A DNA stretch of 62,307 bases from Guyparkeria sp. WRN-7 (lineage in GTDB: Bacteria > Pseudomonadota > Gammaproteobacteria > Halothiobacillales > Halothiobacillaceae): NCBI RefSeq assembly GCF_001641825.1, contig NZ_LRFH01000006.1:1-62307 (forward strand), in the 5' to 3' direction. The notes beneath the pieces are model-generated. The model was given only the letters and a program-made list of their open reading frames with translations, made no database searches and was not told the origin of the DNA. Each line of letters starts with the position of its first letter. Positions within the stretch are counted from its first letter, which is position 1. This document shows positions 24,901 through 33,435 of this stretch, one piece after another. Made by a program: the position numbers and the translations under genes.

Positions 24901-27900
24901 ATTGCCGTCATGCGCCACCTTGGTGGCTTGCAGAGTGAGGTCACGCCCGGCGGCAACGTCGAGTGCTCCTCGCGATCCGGCGACGGCGAGCTGGCCGGCG
25001 TCCACGATCTGGTCGCGGGTGAAGCGGCTCGTTCCGCTGCCCCGTTCGTCGTGGCGGGTGTTTGCCTGGATGGTGATATCCCGGCCGGCCGCCATCGACA
25101 GGACGGAGTCGGCGACAACCTCGCCGCCGCGCTGGTGGATGTCGCTGGCCGCGGCGAGATTGACGCGGTTCGCGCGCAGCGAGCCGCCGACGGTCTCGAT
25201 GCGTTCGGCGGTCAGCTTGAGGACGTCGCTTGCCTGAAGTCGACCGCGGTTGGTAAAGGTCTCGCCGATAGCCAGCTTGATGTCGCGCGCGGCGAGCAGC
25301 CCGTGGCTGCTGACTGCGCCTTCGTTGTCGTCGGCAAGATGGAGGGTGGGGACAAGGACGCGCTGTGTCTCCCCATCGATGCGGACGGTCGATTCCTCAA
25401 GCCAGACGATATCGGTGGTCAGTTTATCGAGTTGCTTCTCGGACAGCCGCACGCCCGGCGCGATTTCGAGATCGCGGCCATAGGCGATGCCGGCGTCGAT
25501 CAGTGCCCGGAACTGGGCGTCGTCATCGTTAAAGCCGTTGAGGTGGCGCTGGCCGGTGCGTTCGACCACCTGCTCTCGAACGAGTGCCTGTTCGTAGAAG
25601 GCATCGCCGAGCCGCTTCTGGGTATAGGCGGGGTCTCGGGCCAGGGCATCGAGCATCGCCTGTGATCCGTACCACTGGCGGTAGCCGGCAAACCGAGGAT
25701 CGGTTGCGACCAGAGGGGCGCCAGGCGTGTCGAGCCGGAGGCGGAACAGGCTCGCTTGCGTGAGTTCGGGCAGTGGCGCTTGCCCACCCTCAGAAAGCGA
25801 CGGCAGTGTATGGGGCGAGGATTTCGCGCCGACCCGGTCGATGTAGGTGACGGTCGGCAGGTCATAGGGGGCGCTGTAAAGCGGGGCGGGATCGTAGGCG
25901 GTGGTGCCGTGCCACTCTCGGCAGTGATCCGAGCCCAAAAAGCCGCAGGACTCCACGGTCGTGAAGCTGGCGGTGCCACTCCGCCGGGTAATGTCCTGGC
26001 CTTGAGTCGCTTGGTTATCGAGTTCACCGAGGTTTGCTCGCAGTGCATCGCCGGCGATGATTTGGCTGTCGGTGTTGACGAGCTTGTCGCCAACAAGGGT
26101 CATGTCATCACCAGACCGGATGGTGGCAGGATCGGTCTTGATCACCTCGGTGTGCGAGGTGACGGCGGTCGCGCGAAACCAAGTGAAATCGGAGATCTCG
26201 TGGGGATACCCCTGGCAGTAAACGTTCTCGTCGTAGAGGTTGCTGCAGGTGGCGGCATCGAAGGTGCGCTGGCTTCCTCTGAGCTGTATCCAGGATTCCT
26301 GGACCGGTGCCTCGTCTACTTGGGCCGTGACCAGTCCGCCGTTGCGGTTCTCGATCCGCTCGGCCTCGATGGTCAGGGCGCCCAACGCCTCGATGGTCGC
26401 GCCTTGGTTGAACAGGTGGCTGGCCGGGGCACCCTGGCGGCCCGTAATGCTCATATCGCCGGCGCTGAGGATCAGGGCGCCGTTGCGATTCTCTAGTTCG
26501 TCGATGGCAAGCCGCATCTGCTCTCGGGCGGCCAGGCTCGCGGCCTGCGTGTCGTCGCCGAGATTGCGTAGGGTTGTAGCGGTGACCGAGAGCCGGGTGC
26601 CGTAGAGGCGGGCGTCTGGACGGTTGACGACGTCGGTCGCTGTGAGGCTGACCTGTCCGCCGTCGATCAGGCCGCGATTGTCGAGACGGTTTCCGGTGGC
26701 GAGATCGAGTTGATCGGCCGTGATCTCGCTGCCGCTGCGATTTTCCACGCTCACGGCATCGATCGTGGAGCTGGCGGCACTCATCCGCCCGTCGTTGATG
26801 AGTTGGCCATCGGCGCTCAGGAGAAGATTCCCTCCGGCGATCGTCTCGCCCTCATGACGATAGCTGCCGTGGATTGTTGCCTCGATGTCGCCTTGCGAGA
26901 GCCATTGTCCGTCGCCTGCCATCGAGTCGGTCACCAAACTCAGGCCGTGGGTGCCGAAGAGCAGGCCGTCGTCGTTATCGATCTGCCCTGCTTGAACGTT
27001 TGCGACTTGGCCCGCGAGCAGTTGGCCGCCTCGGTTGTCGAATGAGCTTGCCGAGACAGTGGCTTCTCCCCCGGACTGAATGCGGCCCATCGTGTTGTCC
27101 AGGTCGGCGTCGAGCATCAGGTGAAGATCGTTCCCCGTGCGCAGCTCTCCACGGTTGAGGAAATCAGAGGCGCTCAGGTGCATCGAGTCGACGGCAGTCA
27201 GTATCGAGTGGTTGCTCAGTGTCGAGGCGGCTTGTATTTCGAGCGTGCCGTTCGCGTGGATTTCGCCCCGGTTGTCGAGGCGCTCGGCGGTCAGGGTGAC
27301 ATCGCGCTCCGCGAGGATTTGGCCTTGGTGGTTGTTCAGTCGACCGTCGCTAAAAAGCGTTATGTCTTCGCCGGCCTGGAGCGTGCCGCCGTTGTCGATT
27401 GAGCTGGCCGAGAGTGTCAGGTCGGCTTGGCTGCCAATATCACCATCGTGATTGGCAAGAGCGCCAGCGCTGGTCACCCTCAATCGGTCAATTGCCTGCA
27501 GGGTGCCGCGGTTGTCGATCGAGGTTGCGTTTACTCGAGCGCGCGACTCGGAATGCAAACTGCCTTGATTGACCAGCTGCCCCTCTGCCGTGAGGGCCAG
27601 GCCGGCGGAGCCTGCATGCACACTGCCCTGGTTGCGCACGCCGACCCCGTTTTCGTTGGCAACGAGCCGGATTTTGTTGGCATACATTCCACCCAGGAGG
27701 GCCGTGTCGATGCTCCACTCCGCGGGTGAGGAGTCGGAGGCCAGCGACTCGACCAGCTGGCCCTTCGGGTCGAACTGGCCGACACCGGTGGTGACGTTGA
27801 TCTCGTCGGCCCAGATGCCGGCATTGATCTCGACGACCCGTGCGAGCAGGTCGGCCTGTGCCGTTCGACTGGCATCCATGCCGTCGCCCTCGATGCGGAT

Positions 27901-28443
27901 CCGTCCGCCCCGAACTTCCAGGCCGTTCCATTGACCATCCGCGAATCGGGGCTTGCCCGTGGTGAGCATGGCGCGCTCGGCGTTGATGAAGCCGCAGCCG
28001 TTGCAGGTGATGCCGGCGGGGTTGGCGATCACGAGGTCGGCCGGGTCACCGCCGATTTCCAGATAGCCGGCCAACTGGCTGGGCTTTGTCGCGCGGACCT
28101 CGTTGAGGATCAGGTCGGCGGTGCCGCCTGCCAGAGCCGGGTTGGCACCGACTTGCCCGGCGAGGGTGGTGGCGCTGGTCTCACGACCGTTGTTGAACAC
28201 CACGCCGGCGGCATCAACGTCGAGTTGCTCGTAGACGTTGTGGGACACGCCATCCGGTGCGGGGGTGGTGATATCAACCACCGCCGTGCCGGCATCGGAA
28301 CGGTGAATGGTAGGACGATGTTCGCCGCGCGCCTCCGGGTGCGAGCGGATGTCGCTGGCTGCTAATGTCGGCGCGACGAGCATCGCCAGCATCACCGCAC
28401 TTGACGCTCTATGAGGCGACCGGGTGTGAGGTTCGGGTGTCAT
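21904..28443 (-). CDS. CdiA/FHA-like two-partner secretion exoprotein with hydrolase-like C-terminus
   Basis: 2179 residues. Signal peptide (1 to about 30); TPS secretion domain to about 280 with NPAGI (141-145) and CNGC (147-150); many hemagglutinin repeats (NRGTLQA, LDNRGEIHANG types); a central segment around ERTGQRHLNGFNDDD typical of CdiA and FHA relatives; FHA-2-like repeats; and a C-terminal module from about 1890. The end holds FNHGIFN (1950-1955), a nucleophile-elbow-like NHSRGS (Ser2049) and GDAHGAYF (His2132), which could be Ser and His of an alpha/beta hydrolase. No VENN motif was seen. AAGGA lies 7 bases before the start. CdiB-like gene 25 bases upstream. Confidence 0.9.
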   Translation of the reverse strand: MTPEPHTRSPHRASSAVMLAMLVAPTLAASDIRSHPEARGEHRPTIHRSDAGTAVVDITTPAPDGVSHNVYEQLDVDAAGVVFNNGRETSATTLAGQVGANPALAGGTADLILNEVRATKPSQLAGYLEIGGDPADLVIANPAGITCNGCGFINAERAMLTTGKPRFADGQWNGLEVRGGRIRIEGDGMDASRTAQADLLARVVEINAGIWADEINVTTGVGQFDPKGQLVESLASDSSPAEWSIDTALLGGMYANKIRLVANENGVGVRNQGSVHAGSAGLALTAEGQLVNQGSLHSESRARVNATSIDNRGTLQAIDRLRVTSAGALANHDGDIGSQADLTLSASSIDNGGTLQAGEDITLFSDGRLNNHQGQILAERDVTLTAERLDNRGEIHANGTLEIQAASTLSNHSILTAVDSMHLSASDFLNRGELRTGNDLHLMLDADLDNTMGRIQSGGEATVSASSFDNRGGQLLAGQVANVQAGQIDNDDGLLFGTHGLSLVTDSMAGDGQWLSQGDIEATIHGSYRHEGETIAGGNLLLSADGQLINDGRMSAASSTIDAVSVENRSGSEITADQLDLATGNRLDNRGLIDGGQVSLTATDVVNRPDARLYGTRLSVTATTLRNLGDDTQAASLAAREQMRLAIDELENRNGALILSAGDMSITGRQGAPASHLFNQGATIEALGALTIEAERIENRNGGLVTAQVDEAPVQESWIQLRGSQRTFDAATCSNLYDENVYCQGYPHEISDFTWFRATAVTSHTEVIKTDPATIRSGDDMTLVGDKLVNTDSQIIAGDALRANLGELDNQATQGQDITRRSGTASFTTVESCGFLGSDHCREWHGTTAYDPAPLYSAPYDLPTVTYIDRVGAKSSPHTLPSLSEGGQAPLPELTQASLFRLRLDTPGAPLVATDPRFAGYRQWYGSQAMLDALARDPAYTQKRLGDAFYEQALVREQVVERTGQRHLNGFNDDDAQFRALIDAGIAYGRDLEIAPGVRLSEKQLDKLTTDIVWLEESTVRIDGETQRVLVPTLHLADDNEGAVSSHGLLAARDIKLAIGETFTNRGRLQASDVLKLTAERIETVGGSLRANRVNLAAASDIHQRGGEVVADSVLSMAAGRDITIQANTRHDERGSGTSRFTRDQIVDAGQLAVAGSRGALDVAAGRDLTLQATKVAHDGNGTTRLSAGRDLRLTTATEGETERLAWNADNHLSQGQSRERGTTIDTRDNLVLTAGEDIAIHAGKVDSRSGHVSMTAGNDIRLASGRLTRRWEEAHRIEDDGLVSGSVSSSFDSRTVERHIASSVGADRVTLTAGEDVTVRASRVISDSGTRVEAGGDIQLLAKRDRQTRRHFHEKSRSGLFSNGGLSVTLGHQRVSRADESMQQTASPTQLASIDGDVNVRAGETYRQTGSDLLAPAGDVDIHAGRVEINEARETARSRHEHEMEQSGVTLALTSPVIDAAQDIQRITRAADDTDSGRMKRLAAAGAGLAGMDAYSHIKTGRAVEDANLADQAGGVSVTVSMGTSENRYFAESRADTARGSRITAGGNVRIEATGRDRQSDIVVRGSDIRAEGNASLSADDDIKLLAAESRRDEKSENDSRSASLGIDVNLGTGGAGFSATASAARGEGETRASKRSHRLTHIAAGQNARLQSGHDTALVGAVVTGQQVQSDVGGELRIASAQDESDYLADQQNQSIGASIPIGGWDISGSYSREESEARGNYRSVTEQSAIRAGNGGFDLDVAGTTDLVGSVIASTADPQQNRLTTGTLTTRDLKNTASAYAKASGTSLSSDMVTQGRYGLAKALLANTSRDAHHSSESNAYTRSAIEEGLLIVADKQAQESRAGISADETASSLLHQTENTHVAATPQDAKAMHEAAKANSELKNLFYEQATNAIGDRVYASDDAEKKAALQKACDESQRGCEPEIVTDLSNHDFAHDEDGAVYLFNHGIFNSKEEALRNAVKQHGEAALDTGIYTIMNPETSNMLAESAYASLDKIRAFTGWTWLFGASNSSHANVDIREAVERHNERAARTGEQLLHIVEINHSRGSLTASNATRLQEAAGETSTPVRSVLFNGAAANAQRMADRIDTVTRGMGEVRQNTHQSDLIGIIFGANPPSGGKPAALGDAHGAYFKDLPPKFLTDGSESPMRRQTDRVWGAGQIGQPILVYPSSSRDD

Positions 28444-28467
28444 GACGGGTCCTTGTCGCGCACGTAT

Positions 28468-30183
28468 TCAGAAATGGATGCCGGCCTGGAAACCGGCTTG
28501 GAGCCCCGGATCCGGGTAGGCGGACGGCCGATCCATGGCACGTGCCGCCCAGGCGTCGATCCAGGTGTTTTTCCAGCGCCACTGCAGGCCAAACGCCGCT
28601 CCGACCAGGTGCTTGCCGGGCAGGTTTTTCGCCGACGGTCCGCCTACCCGGCCCCCGTCAATGGCGACAAAGGGATGCAGTGGTCCATTGACTTCGATGT
28701 GCAGTTCGTTGCGCCAGAAGGCGCCGCGCTCACCGCTGAGCAGTAGCTCGCCACCGAAGCCGCGCACCGAGTGGCGACTGCCGATCGCGAAACGGTCCTG
28801 TGGGATCAGGCGGTTGTGATTGAATTGACCGCGTATCCGGCCGCGGTAGCGCAGAGCTTGGTCCCCCAGCGCGAAGGGTGCATCCAGCCGGACGTCGAGC
28901 GTGGTGATGTGTGGCCGGGCGGTGCCTTCGCCAAAGCTTTCCTCGGGTGCCCGTCGCGCCCCAAGCATGCCGGTGCCCCAGCGGTGTGTCAGCAAGAGAT
29001 TTAGAGTGGCCCGACCGAGGAAATGACGATGTTCGATGCCGGTCGAATAGCCCGCCATGCGGCGGTCCTGCACCGTAAGGCGGGTTTCGTTGATGGCGTT
29101 GGAATAGGTCTGTAGCCACCCTGTCGCCCTGAGGCGTGTGCGACCGGCCTGAGAACGATGCACCACCCGGGAGATCTCGATTTCTTTTCGCTCACCGTTG
29201 CCGCTGTAGCGGTAATCCCGGTCAAGGCCAGCAATGGTCTGGAAATAGGAAAACCGGCTGGCGGTGGCGCCGAAGCGCCAGTAGCCGAAGGGTGCAGAGT
29301 AGTGGATGGCGTAGGAGTCGGAGCTTCCCGGGTGGTCGCGGTCTGCCAGGCCCAAGTCGCGGGTGATGCTCGCATAGAACAGGCCGTTGAGGCCGAACAG
29401 GTGGTCACCGAACAGTGTCGCCGTGCCCAGGAATCGGCCCGTCGCATCGTTGCCCGAGTCGTCGATGGATAGCGAGACACGCAAGGGGAAGGCTTGTTGC
29501 CAGTCGACGACGATGTCGCTTGTACCCGCCGCTTCGCCGGGCTCGATAGCAATGTCGGCGGTGACGCTGTCGAGCCGCTCCAGGTTTTCCAGCCCCTGTT
29601 CGATATCGCGCAGGTTGAGGAGTGCCCCGGGGCGTGTCGGAAAGGCCGGGCGTGGTCGGGCACGTTCGCCGGCGGAGGCGCCTGGTCGAATGGCACCGAC
29701 CCGACCAGGCACGATGATCAGCAGCAGCCGGCCGGTGTCGAGATCTTGGGGTGGAGTGCTCACGCGGCTGGTGATCAGTCCGGTGTCGATCAGTTGTTGC
29801 TGGACTTCGCGCTTGATCGCGCGAATGCCCTGCCGGCCTAGACAATCACCGCTGTGCCATCCCAGGCTGGTCAGGGCATTGTTGAGGGCTCGCTCGAAAA
29901 CCGGTTGGGCATGACCGGACAACCGGATCCGGTCGATTTCGACACAGGGTGTCTCGTTGGCAGGGAGGGTGGGGCTGGGGCGCGTTTCGGGCCCCAGGCG
30001 GACGTCCGGGGCGGTTTCGAACCGCTCGCGCAGGTCTTGCTGGCGCTCCTGCTGGCGGAGCGACTCGTCGGTCGGATTGATCGCCTGCGCAGCGGCAGGC
30101 GGCGAGCAGGCTCCGGCCAGCGACACGGCGATCCATGCCATGCGCCGGCCGAAGCCGCCTCGGCGGCATCGGGGAAATTCCAC
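28468..30183 (-). CDS. ShlB/FhaC/CdiB-family TPS outer-membrane transporter
   Basis: 571 residues. Signal peptide, a Gln/Arg-rich helix (ESLRQQERQQDLRERF, the plug helix region), POTRA domains from about 78 with the Cys pair TPCVEIDRIRL / DCLGRQGI typical of this family, and a beta barrel from about 235 with the VRGF lid-lock motif (SRHSVRGFGGE, about 490) and C-terminal aromatic strand GFQAGIHF. It threads the cdiA-like exoprotein across the outer membrane. GTG 30183 follows AAGGA by 8 bases. First gene of the minus-strand TPS operon, divergent from ppx. Confidence 0.93.
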   Translation of the reverse strand: MEFPRCRRGGFGRRMAWIAVSLAGACSPPAAAQAINPTDESLRQQERQQDLRERFETAPDVRLGPETRPSPTLPANETPCVEIDRIRLSGHAQPVFERALNNALTSLGWHSGDCLGRQGIRAIKREVQQQLIDTGLITSRVSTPPQDLDTGRLLLIIVPGRVGAIRPGASAGERARPRPAFPTRPGALLNLRDIEQGLENLERLDSVTADIAIEPGEAAGTSDIVVDWQQAFPLRVSLSIDDSGNDATGRFLGTATLFGDHLFGLNGLFYASITRDLGLADRDHPGSSDSYAIHYSAPFGYWRFGATASRFSYFQTIAGLDRDYRYSGNGERKEIEISRVVHRSQAGRTRLRATGWLQTYSNAINETRLTVQDRRMAGYSTGIEHRHFLGRATLNLLLTHRWGTGMLGARRAPEESFGEGTARPHITTLDVRLDAPFALGDQALRYRGRIRGQFNHNRLIPQDRFAIGSRHSVRGFGGELLLSGERGAFWRNELHIEVNGPLHPFVAIDGGRVGGPSAKNLPGKHLVGAAFGLQWRWKNTWIDAWAARAMDRPSAYPDPGLQAGFQAGIHF

Positions 30184-30254
30184 GTCTCTCGTCCTTGAGA
30201 TGGTGTGTGGATGTTCAGTTTGTGCAGGGCAAGCTAATCAATCTGTTCCGCTTT

Positions 30255-30268
30255 GGCAAGCGCTTGCC
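30255..30268. promoter_or_regulatory. Perfect 14-bp palindrome in cdiB/ppx divergent region (possible operator)
   Basis: GGCAAGCGCTTGCC is fully self-complementary and sits 72 bases before the cdiB-like start and 122 before the ppx start. A dimeric regulator could bind here and control the TPS locus. No matching known regulator is claimed. Confidence 0.45.
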
Positions 30269-30389
30269 CGACAGGGTTTCTGGTCAGAAGCAAAATCGAC
30301 ATAATGCGAGGAGTTGCCGCACTGGCGCGGCATTCAGCCATTCAGACGTTCGCCTTGAACTCCCTGGGGCGGCGCGCAGCCGGGACTCT

Positions 30390-31907
30390 ATGCCCATGCA
30401 GGACGGAGATGTCATCGCCTCGGTAGATCTGGGGTCCAACAGTTTTCACATGCTGGTCGCCCGGGTCGAGGCCGGGCAGTTGCAGGTGATCGACCGGATG
30501 AAGGAGATGGTCCGCCTGGCGGGCGGTCTCGACGAGCACGGCTATCTCTCGCAGGAGTCGATCGAGCGCGGGCTGGAGTGTCTGCGTCGCTTCGGTCAGC
30601 GGCTGGCGGGCATGCGCCGGGGGCGAGTGCGGATCGTGGGGACGAACACCCTGCGGGCTGCGAAAAACGGCTCGACCTTCATCCGCCGTGCCCAGCATGC
30701 GATCGGTCACCCGATCGAGATCATCGGCGGGCGCGAGGAGGCGCGACTGGTCTATCTGGGCGTGGCGCACAGCGACGTGCCGGTGGACGGCCGGCGGTTG
30801 GTGGTGGACATCGGTGGCGGCTCGACCGAGCTGATCATCGGCGAGCGGTTCGAACCGGTGCGCATGGAGAGTGCGCCGATCGGTTGCGTGCGGCTGACCG
30901 CCGACCATTTCAGCGACGGCAAGTACGACAAGACCGAACTGCTCAAGGCCGAGCGCCGCGCGGAGCTGGAGCTGATGAGCTACCAGCGTGCCTACCGCGA
31001 GATGGGCTGGGAGCGGGCCGTGGGCAGTAGCGGTACCGCGCGCTCGCTGGCCGCGGTGGCCGAGGCCAACGGCTGGGGCGACGGCGGTCTCACCCTCAAG
31101 GGCCTCGATGCCATCCGGGATGCGGTGCTCAAGGCGGGCAAGCTCGGCAAGCTGTCTCTCGACGGGCTTTCCGAGGACCGCAAGCCGGTGTTCGTCGGTG
31201 GGCTGGTTGCCATGCGCGCCGTGTTCGAGGCGCTCGGCATCGAGCGCATGGACATTTCCGATGGCGCGCTGCGCGAGGGGCTGATCTACGACTGGGTCGA
31301 GCGCCAGGGGTTCGATGACATCCGCGACCTGACGGTCAGCCGGTTGCAGCGCATGTTCAATGTCGACGCGACCCACGCCGACCGGGTGGCGCAGACGGCC
31401 GCCACCCTGTGGGAGCAGGTGGAGCCTGCCTGGGGAGCGAGTGGCGACGAGTCCAGCGAGGCGCTGCCGCTGTCGGCGTGGCTGGACGTTGCCGCGCGGC
31501 TGCACGAGGTGGGGCTCGCGATCTCGCATTCCGGTTATCACCATCACGGCGCCTACGTGCTGCAGCACGCCGACATGCCCGGCCTGACCCGACTGGCGCA
31601 GTCGGCCGTCTCGGCGCTGGTCCACGCGCACCGTCGCAAGTTCAAGCAGTCGCGCTTCGAGCCGCTCGACGAGGATCGCCGGCCCCTGATCATGCGGATG
31701 GCCGTGATTCTGCGGCTGGCGGTGCTGTTCCATCGCGATCGTGGCGAAAGCATCCTGCCCGCCGAGCTCAGTCTGTCGGCCAAGGGTGACCGGCTGACAC
31801 TCAGCTTCGCCGATGGCTGGCTGCAGGAACATCCGCTGACCGCCGCGGATCTCGAGCGCGAGCAGGCCTATGTCGACAACTGCGGCTTCAAGCTGCGGTT
31901 TTCCTGA
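30390..31907 (+). CDS. ppx: Exopolyphosphatase / guanosine pentaphosphate phosphatase family
   Basis: 505 residues. Ppx/GppA fold: ASVDLGSNSFHMLVAR (phosphate 1 loop) at the N-terminus, VDIGGGSTELIIG (phosphate 2) near 140 and a C-terminal HD-like helical domain from about 310 (ARLHEVGLAISHSGYHHHGAYVL). These enzymes release phosphate from polyphosphate, or convert pppGpp to ppGpp; length over 500 with the C-terminal domain fits Ppx best. ATG 30390 lies just before the conserved core; ATG 30396 is also possible, and neither has a clear RBS. Upstream in-frame sequence to 30135 lacks family similarity. Confidence 0.92.
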   Translation: MPMQDGDVIASVDLGSNSFHMLVARVEAGQLQVIDRMKEMVRLAGGLDEHGYLSQESIERGLECLRRFGQRLAGMRRGRVRIVGTNTLRAAKNGSTFIRRAQHAIGHPIEIIGGREEARLVYLGVAHSDVPVDGRRLVVDIGGGSTELIIGERFEPVRMESAPIGCVRLTADHFSDGKYDKTELLKAERRAELELMSYQRAYREMGWERAVGSSGTARSLAAVAEANGWGDGGLTLKGLDAIRDAVLKAGKLGKLSLDGLSEDRKPVFVGGLVAMRAVFEALGIERMDISDGALREGLIYDWVERQGFDDIRDLTVSRLQRMFNVDATHADRVAQTAATLWEQVEPAWGASGDESSEALPLSAWLDVAARLHEVGLAISHSGYHHHGAYVLQHADMPGLTRLAQSAVSALVHAHRRKFKQSRFEPLDEDRRPLIMRMAVILRLAVLFHRDRGESILPAELSLSAKGDRLTLSFADGWLQEHPLTAADLEREQAYVDNCGFKLRFS

Positions 31908-31919
31908 AGGGCTTCCGCC

Positions 31920-32297
31920 ATGCGACTTGTCGTCCCGGTACTGTTTTCCCTGTTGCTTGCCGCCGTCAACGGTAGCGTCGCGGCCAAGAGCGTCGAGGGG
32001 CGCTTTGTTGCCTTCGGGCCGGGCAACTGGAGCTGCGAGGATGCCGTGGCCGTGGCCCAGGGGAATCACCCCGGCAGCCAGGGGCGGCTTGACGGGTTCA
32101 TCGCCGGGTACCTCACGGCCACCAACGTGATCCTGCGCAACACCTACGATATCCAGGCCGGCAAGTCGGATGCGGCGGGCAAGCGTCAGGTGCTCGCATT
32201 CTGTCGCGACAATCCGTCGGTCAGGCTGTCCAATGCGCTGGCCGTGCACACCCAGCGGCAATACCCCGACCGCCACAGCGTGCCCAAGCAGGATTGA
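31920..32297 (+). CDS. Small secreted protein, function unknown
   Basis: 125 residues. Signal peptide MRLVVPVLFSLLLAAVNGSVA. The mature protein has one Cys pair (SCEDAVAVA and AFCRDNPS) and the helical block DGFIAGYLTATNVI. The spacing of Cys and the F-x2-G-Y-[LV]-T-A motif recall small periplasmic proteins of the Rap1a/HdeA type, but the match is weak. It starts 12 bases after ppx, so it is likely co-transcribed. No function assigned. Confidence 0.65.
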   Translation: MRLVVPVLFSLLLAAVNGSVAAKSVEGRFVAFGPGNWSCEDAVAVAQGNHPGSQGRLDGFIAGYLTATNVILRNTYDIQAGKSDAAGKRQVLAFCRDNPSVRLSNALAVHTQRQYPDRHSVPKQD

Positions 32298-32347
32298 CCA
32301 TCTGTGGGCTATGCTCCGGGGACTGATTCAAACCCAGGAGCAATGGA

Positions 32348-32881
32348 ATGATGCCCATGACTCGCATGGCGGCACTGCCCGCCTTTCTCGCTCGCCGGAC
32401 GACTCGTTCGCTGGTAGGTCTGCTGACCGTCGTGGCCCTCTCCCTGAGCATGCTCGCGCCGGCGCAGGCCGACGATACCCAGCGGGTCGTCTACCACGTT
32501 GATTTCGCCGACCCGACCCGCTACTCGGCCACGCTGACCTCGATCAACAACCTGATCAACGATGCCGAGCAGACACTCCTGCCCTGGGACGTGCATCTGG
32601 TGCTGGTCGGCTACGGCATCCGCTTTGCCACCGATGATCCGCTCGAAGGCACACCCTATGCCGCCGACGAGGCACTCAACGAGCGTCGCGACGAGCTCAA
32701 GGGGCGGCTGCAGACGCTGATCGAGATCCGCAACGTCAAGGTGCATCTCTGTGACTTCACGCGACAGGAGATCAACCTGCCCAAGGACAAGCTCTACGAG
32801 GGCATCGGGCTGGTGAACTCGGGCGTGGCCAAGATCGCGGATCTGCAACGCGAAGGCTATGCCTACCTGAAGATCCAGTAG
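32348..32881 (+). CDS. DsrE-family-like periplasmic protein
   Basis: 177 residues. Long signal peptide ending MLAPAQA. The mature protein has RVVYHVDFADPTRYSATLTSINNLIND, then HLVLVGYGIRF and VKVHLCDFTRQEINLPKDKL, the beta-alpha pattern of DsrE/F-like folds, with one Cys in the position of the sulfur-carrying Cys (HLCDFT). Exported DsrE-like proteins occur in sulfur-oxidising and other proteobacteria; direct involvement in sulfur transfer is inference. AGGAG at 32336-32340 is 7 bases before ATG 32348. Terminator follows. Confidence 0.75.
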   Translation: MMPMTRMAALPAFLARRTTRSLVGLLTVVALSLSMLAPAQADDTQRVVYHVDFADPTRYSATLTSINNLINDAEQTLLPWDVHLVLVGYGIRFATDDPLEGTPYAADEALNERRDELKGRLQTLIEIRNVKVHLCDFTRQEINLPKDKLYEGIGLVNSGVAKIADLQREGYAYLKIQ

Positions 32882-32904
32882 CGGCGTACGGCTCGCCACG
32901 ACGC

Positions 32905-32935
32905 AAAAGCCCGGCTGGGATGCCGGGCTTTTTTT
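32905..32935 (+). terminator. Rho-independent terminator after dsrE-like gene
   Basis: AAAAGCCCGGC / GCCGGGCTTTTTTT with a 6-base loop. It also forms on the minus strand (run of A becomes T), so it may serve the convergent pgaD end at 32946 as well. Confidence 0.88.
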
Positions 32936-32945
32936 CGTATGCGGT

Positions 32946-33431
32946 TCAGTCCGAGTGGTATGCCGGGCGGGTATGCACCGGGCCGGGGGATATCTCGATG
33001 ATCCCGGCATCCTCGTTGAAGTGCACGGTCACGACGCGGTCGTGTTCGATGGTCTCCGCCTCTTCGGGGGTAATGCCGAAGTGTTTGGCCAGTTGGCGGG
33101 TGTCGACGGGGGGCGGGGCGCGGCGGCGTTCGACGTTGTGGAAGCGGAACCAGTTGTAGCCGGCCCAGCTGATGAACACCAAGCCGGCAATGGCGATCAC
33201 CCCGGCGTAGATCTGCACGGTCTTCAATGTGCCGAGCGGGTCGTCGAGGATGTGCTGCTCGAACAGTTGCACGCCCGTGGCCCAGCCGACCAGCGCAATC
33301 AATGGCGTGAACAGATAGATCCAGATCATCCATGCAATCAGGCTGATCACCTGGCCGATACGCCGCTTGCGCGGCGACTCGAGATCCGAGCGCTCGATGA
33401 TGGTGGGAAGACGGGGGCGAGCATGGCGCAT
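32946..33431 (-). CDS. pgaD: Poly-beta-1,6-GlcNAc synthesis protein PgaD
   Basis: 161 residues. Two membrane helices (about 28-48 and 72-92), then a cytoplasmic tail including DTRQLAKHFGITPEEAETIEHDRVVTVHF. PgaD is a small partner of the PgaC synthase at the inner membrane and participates in c-di-GMP-dependent activation. Order (last of pgaABCD), size and two-helix topology fit. The start is 4 bases after the pgaC stop. Confidence 0.88.
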   Translation of the reverse strand: MRHARPRLPTIIERSDLESPRKRRIGQVISLIAWMIWIYLFTPLIALVGWATGVQLFEQHILDDPLGTLKTVQIYAGVIAIAGLVFISWAGYNWFRFHNVERRRAPPPVDTRQLAKHFGITPEEAETIEHDRVVTVHFNEDAGIIEISPGPVHTRPAYHSD

Positions 33432-33435
33432 GACG

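Noticed and set aside
30253-30267. Sigma-54-like TTGGCAAGCGCTTGC before ppx
   Set aside because: GG and GC are 9 bases apart instead of 10, and the bases are part of a perfect palindrome, so an operator is the better reading.
30342-32276. 644-codon open frame antisense to ppx
   Set aside because: Low-complexity His/Gln/Arg composition, no domain, and it is the shadow of a clear ppx frame in GC-rich DNA. The same holds for long antisense frames at 33649-35850, 39387-41900 and 56202-58094.
31920-32297. Immunity protein of the Rap1a/Tai type
   Set aside because: Only size, signal peptide and one Cys pair agree; no effector gene is adjacent and the match is too weak to name.
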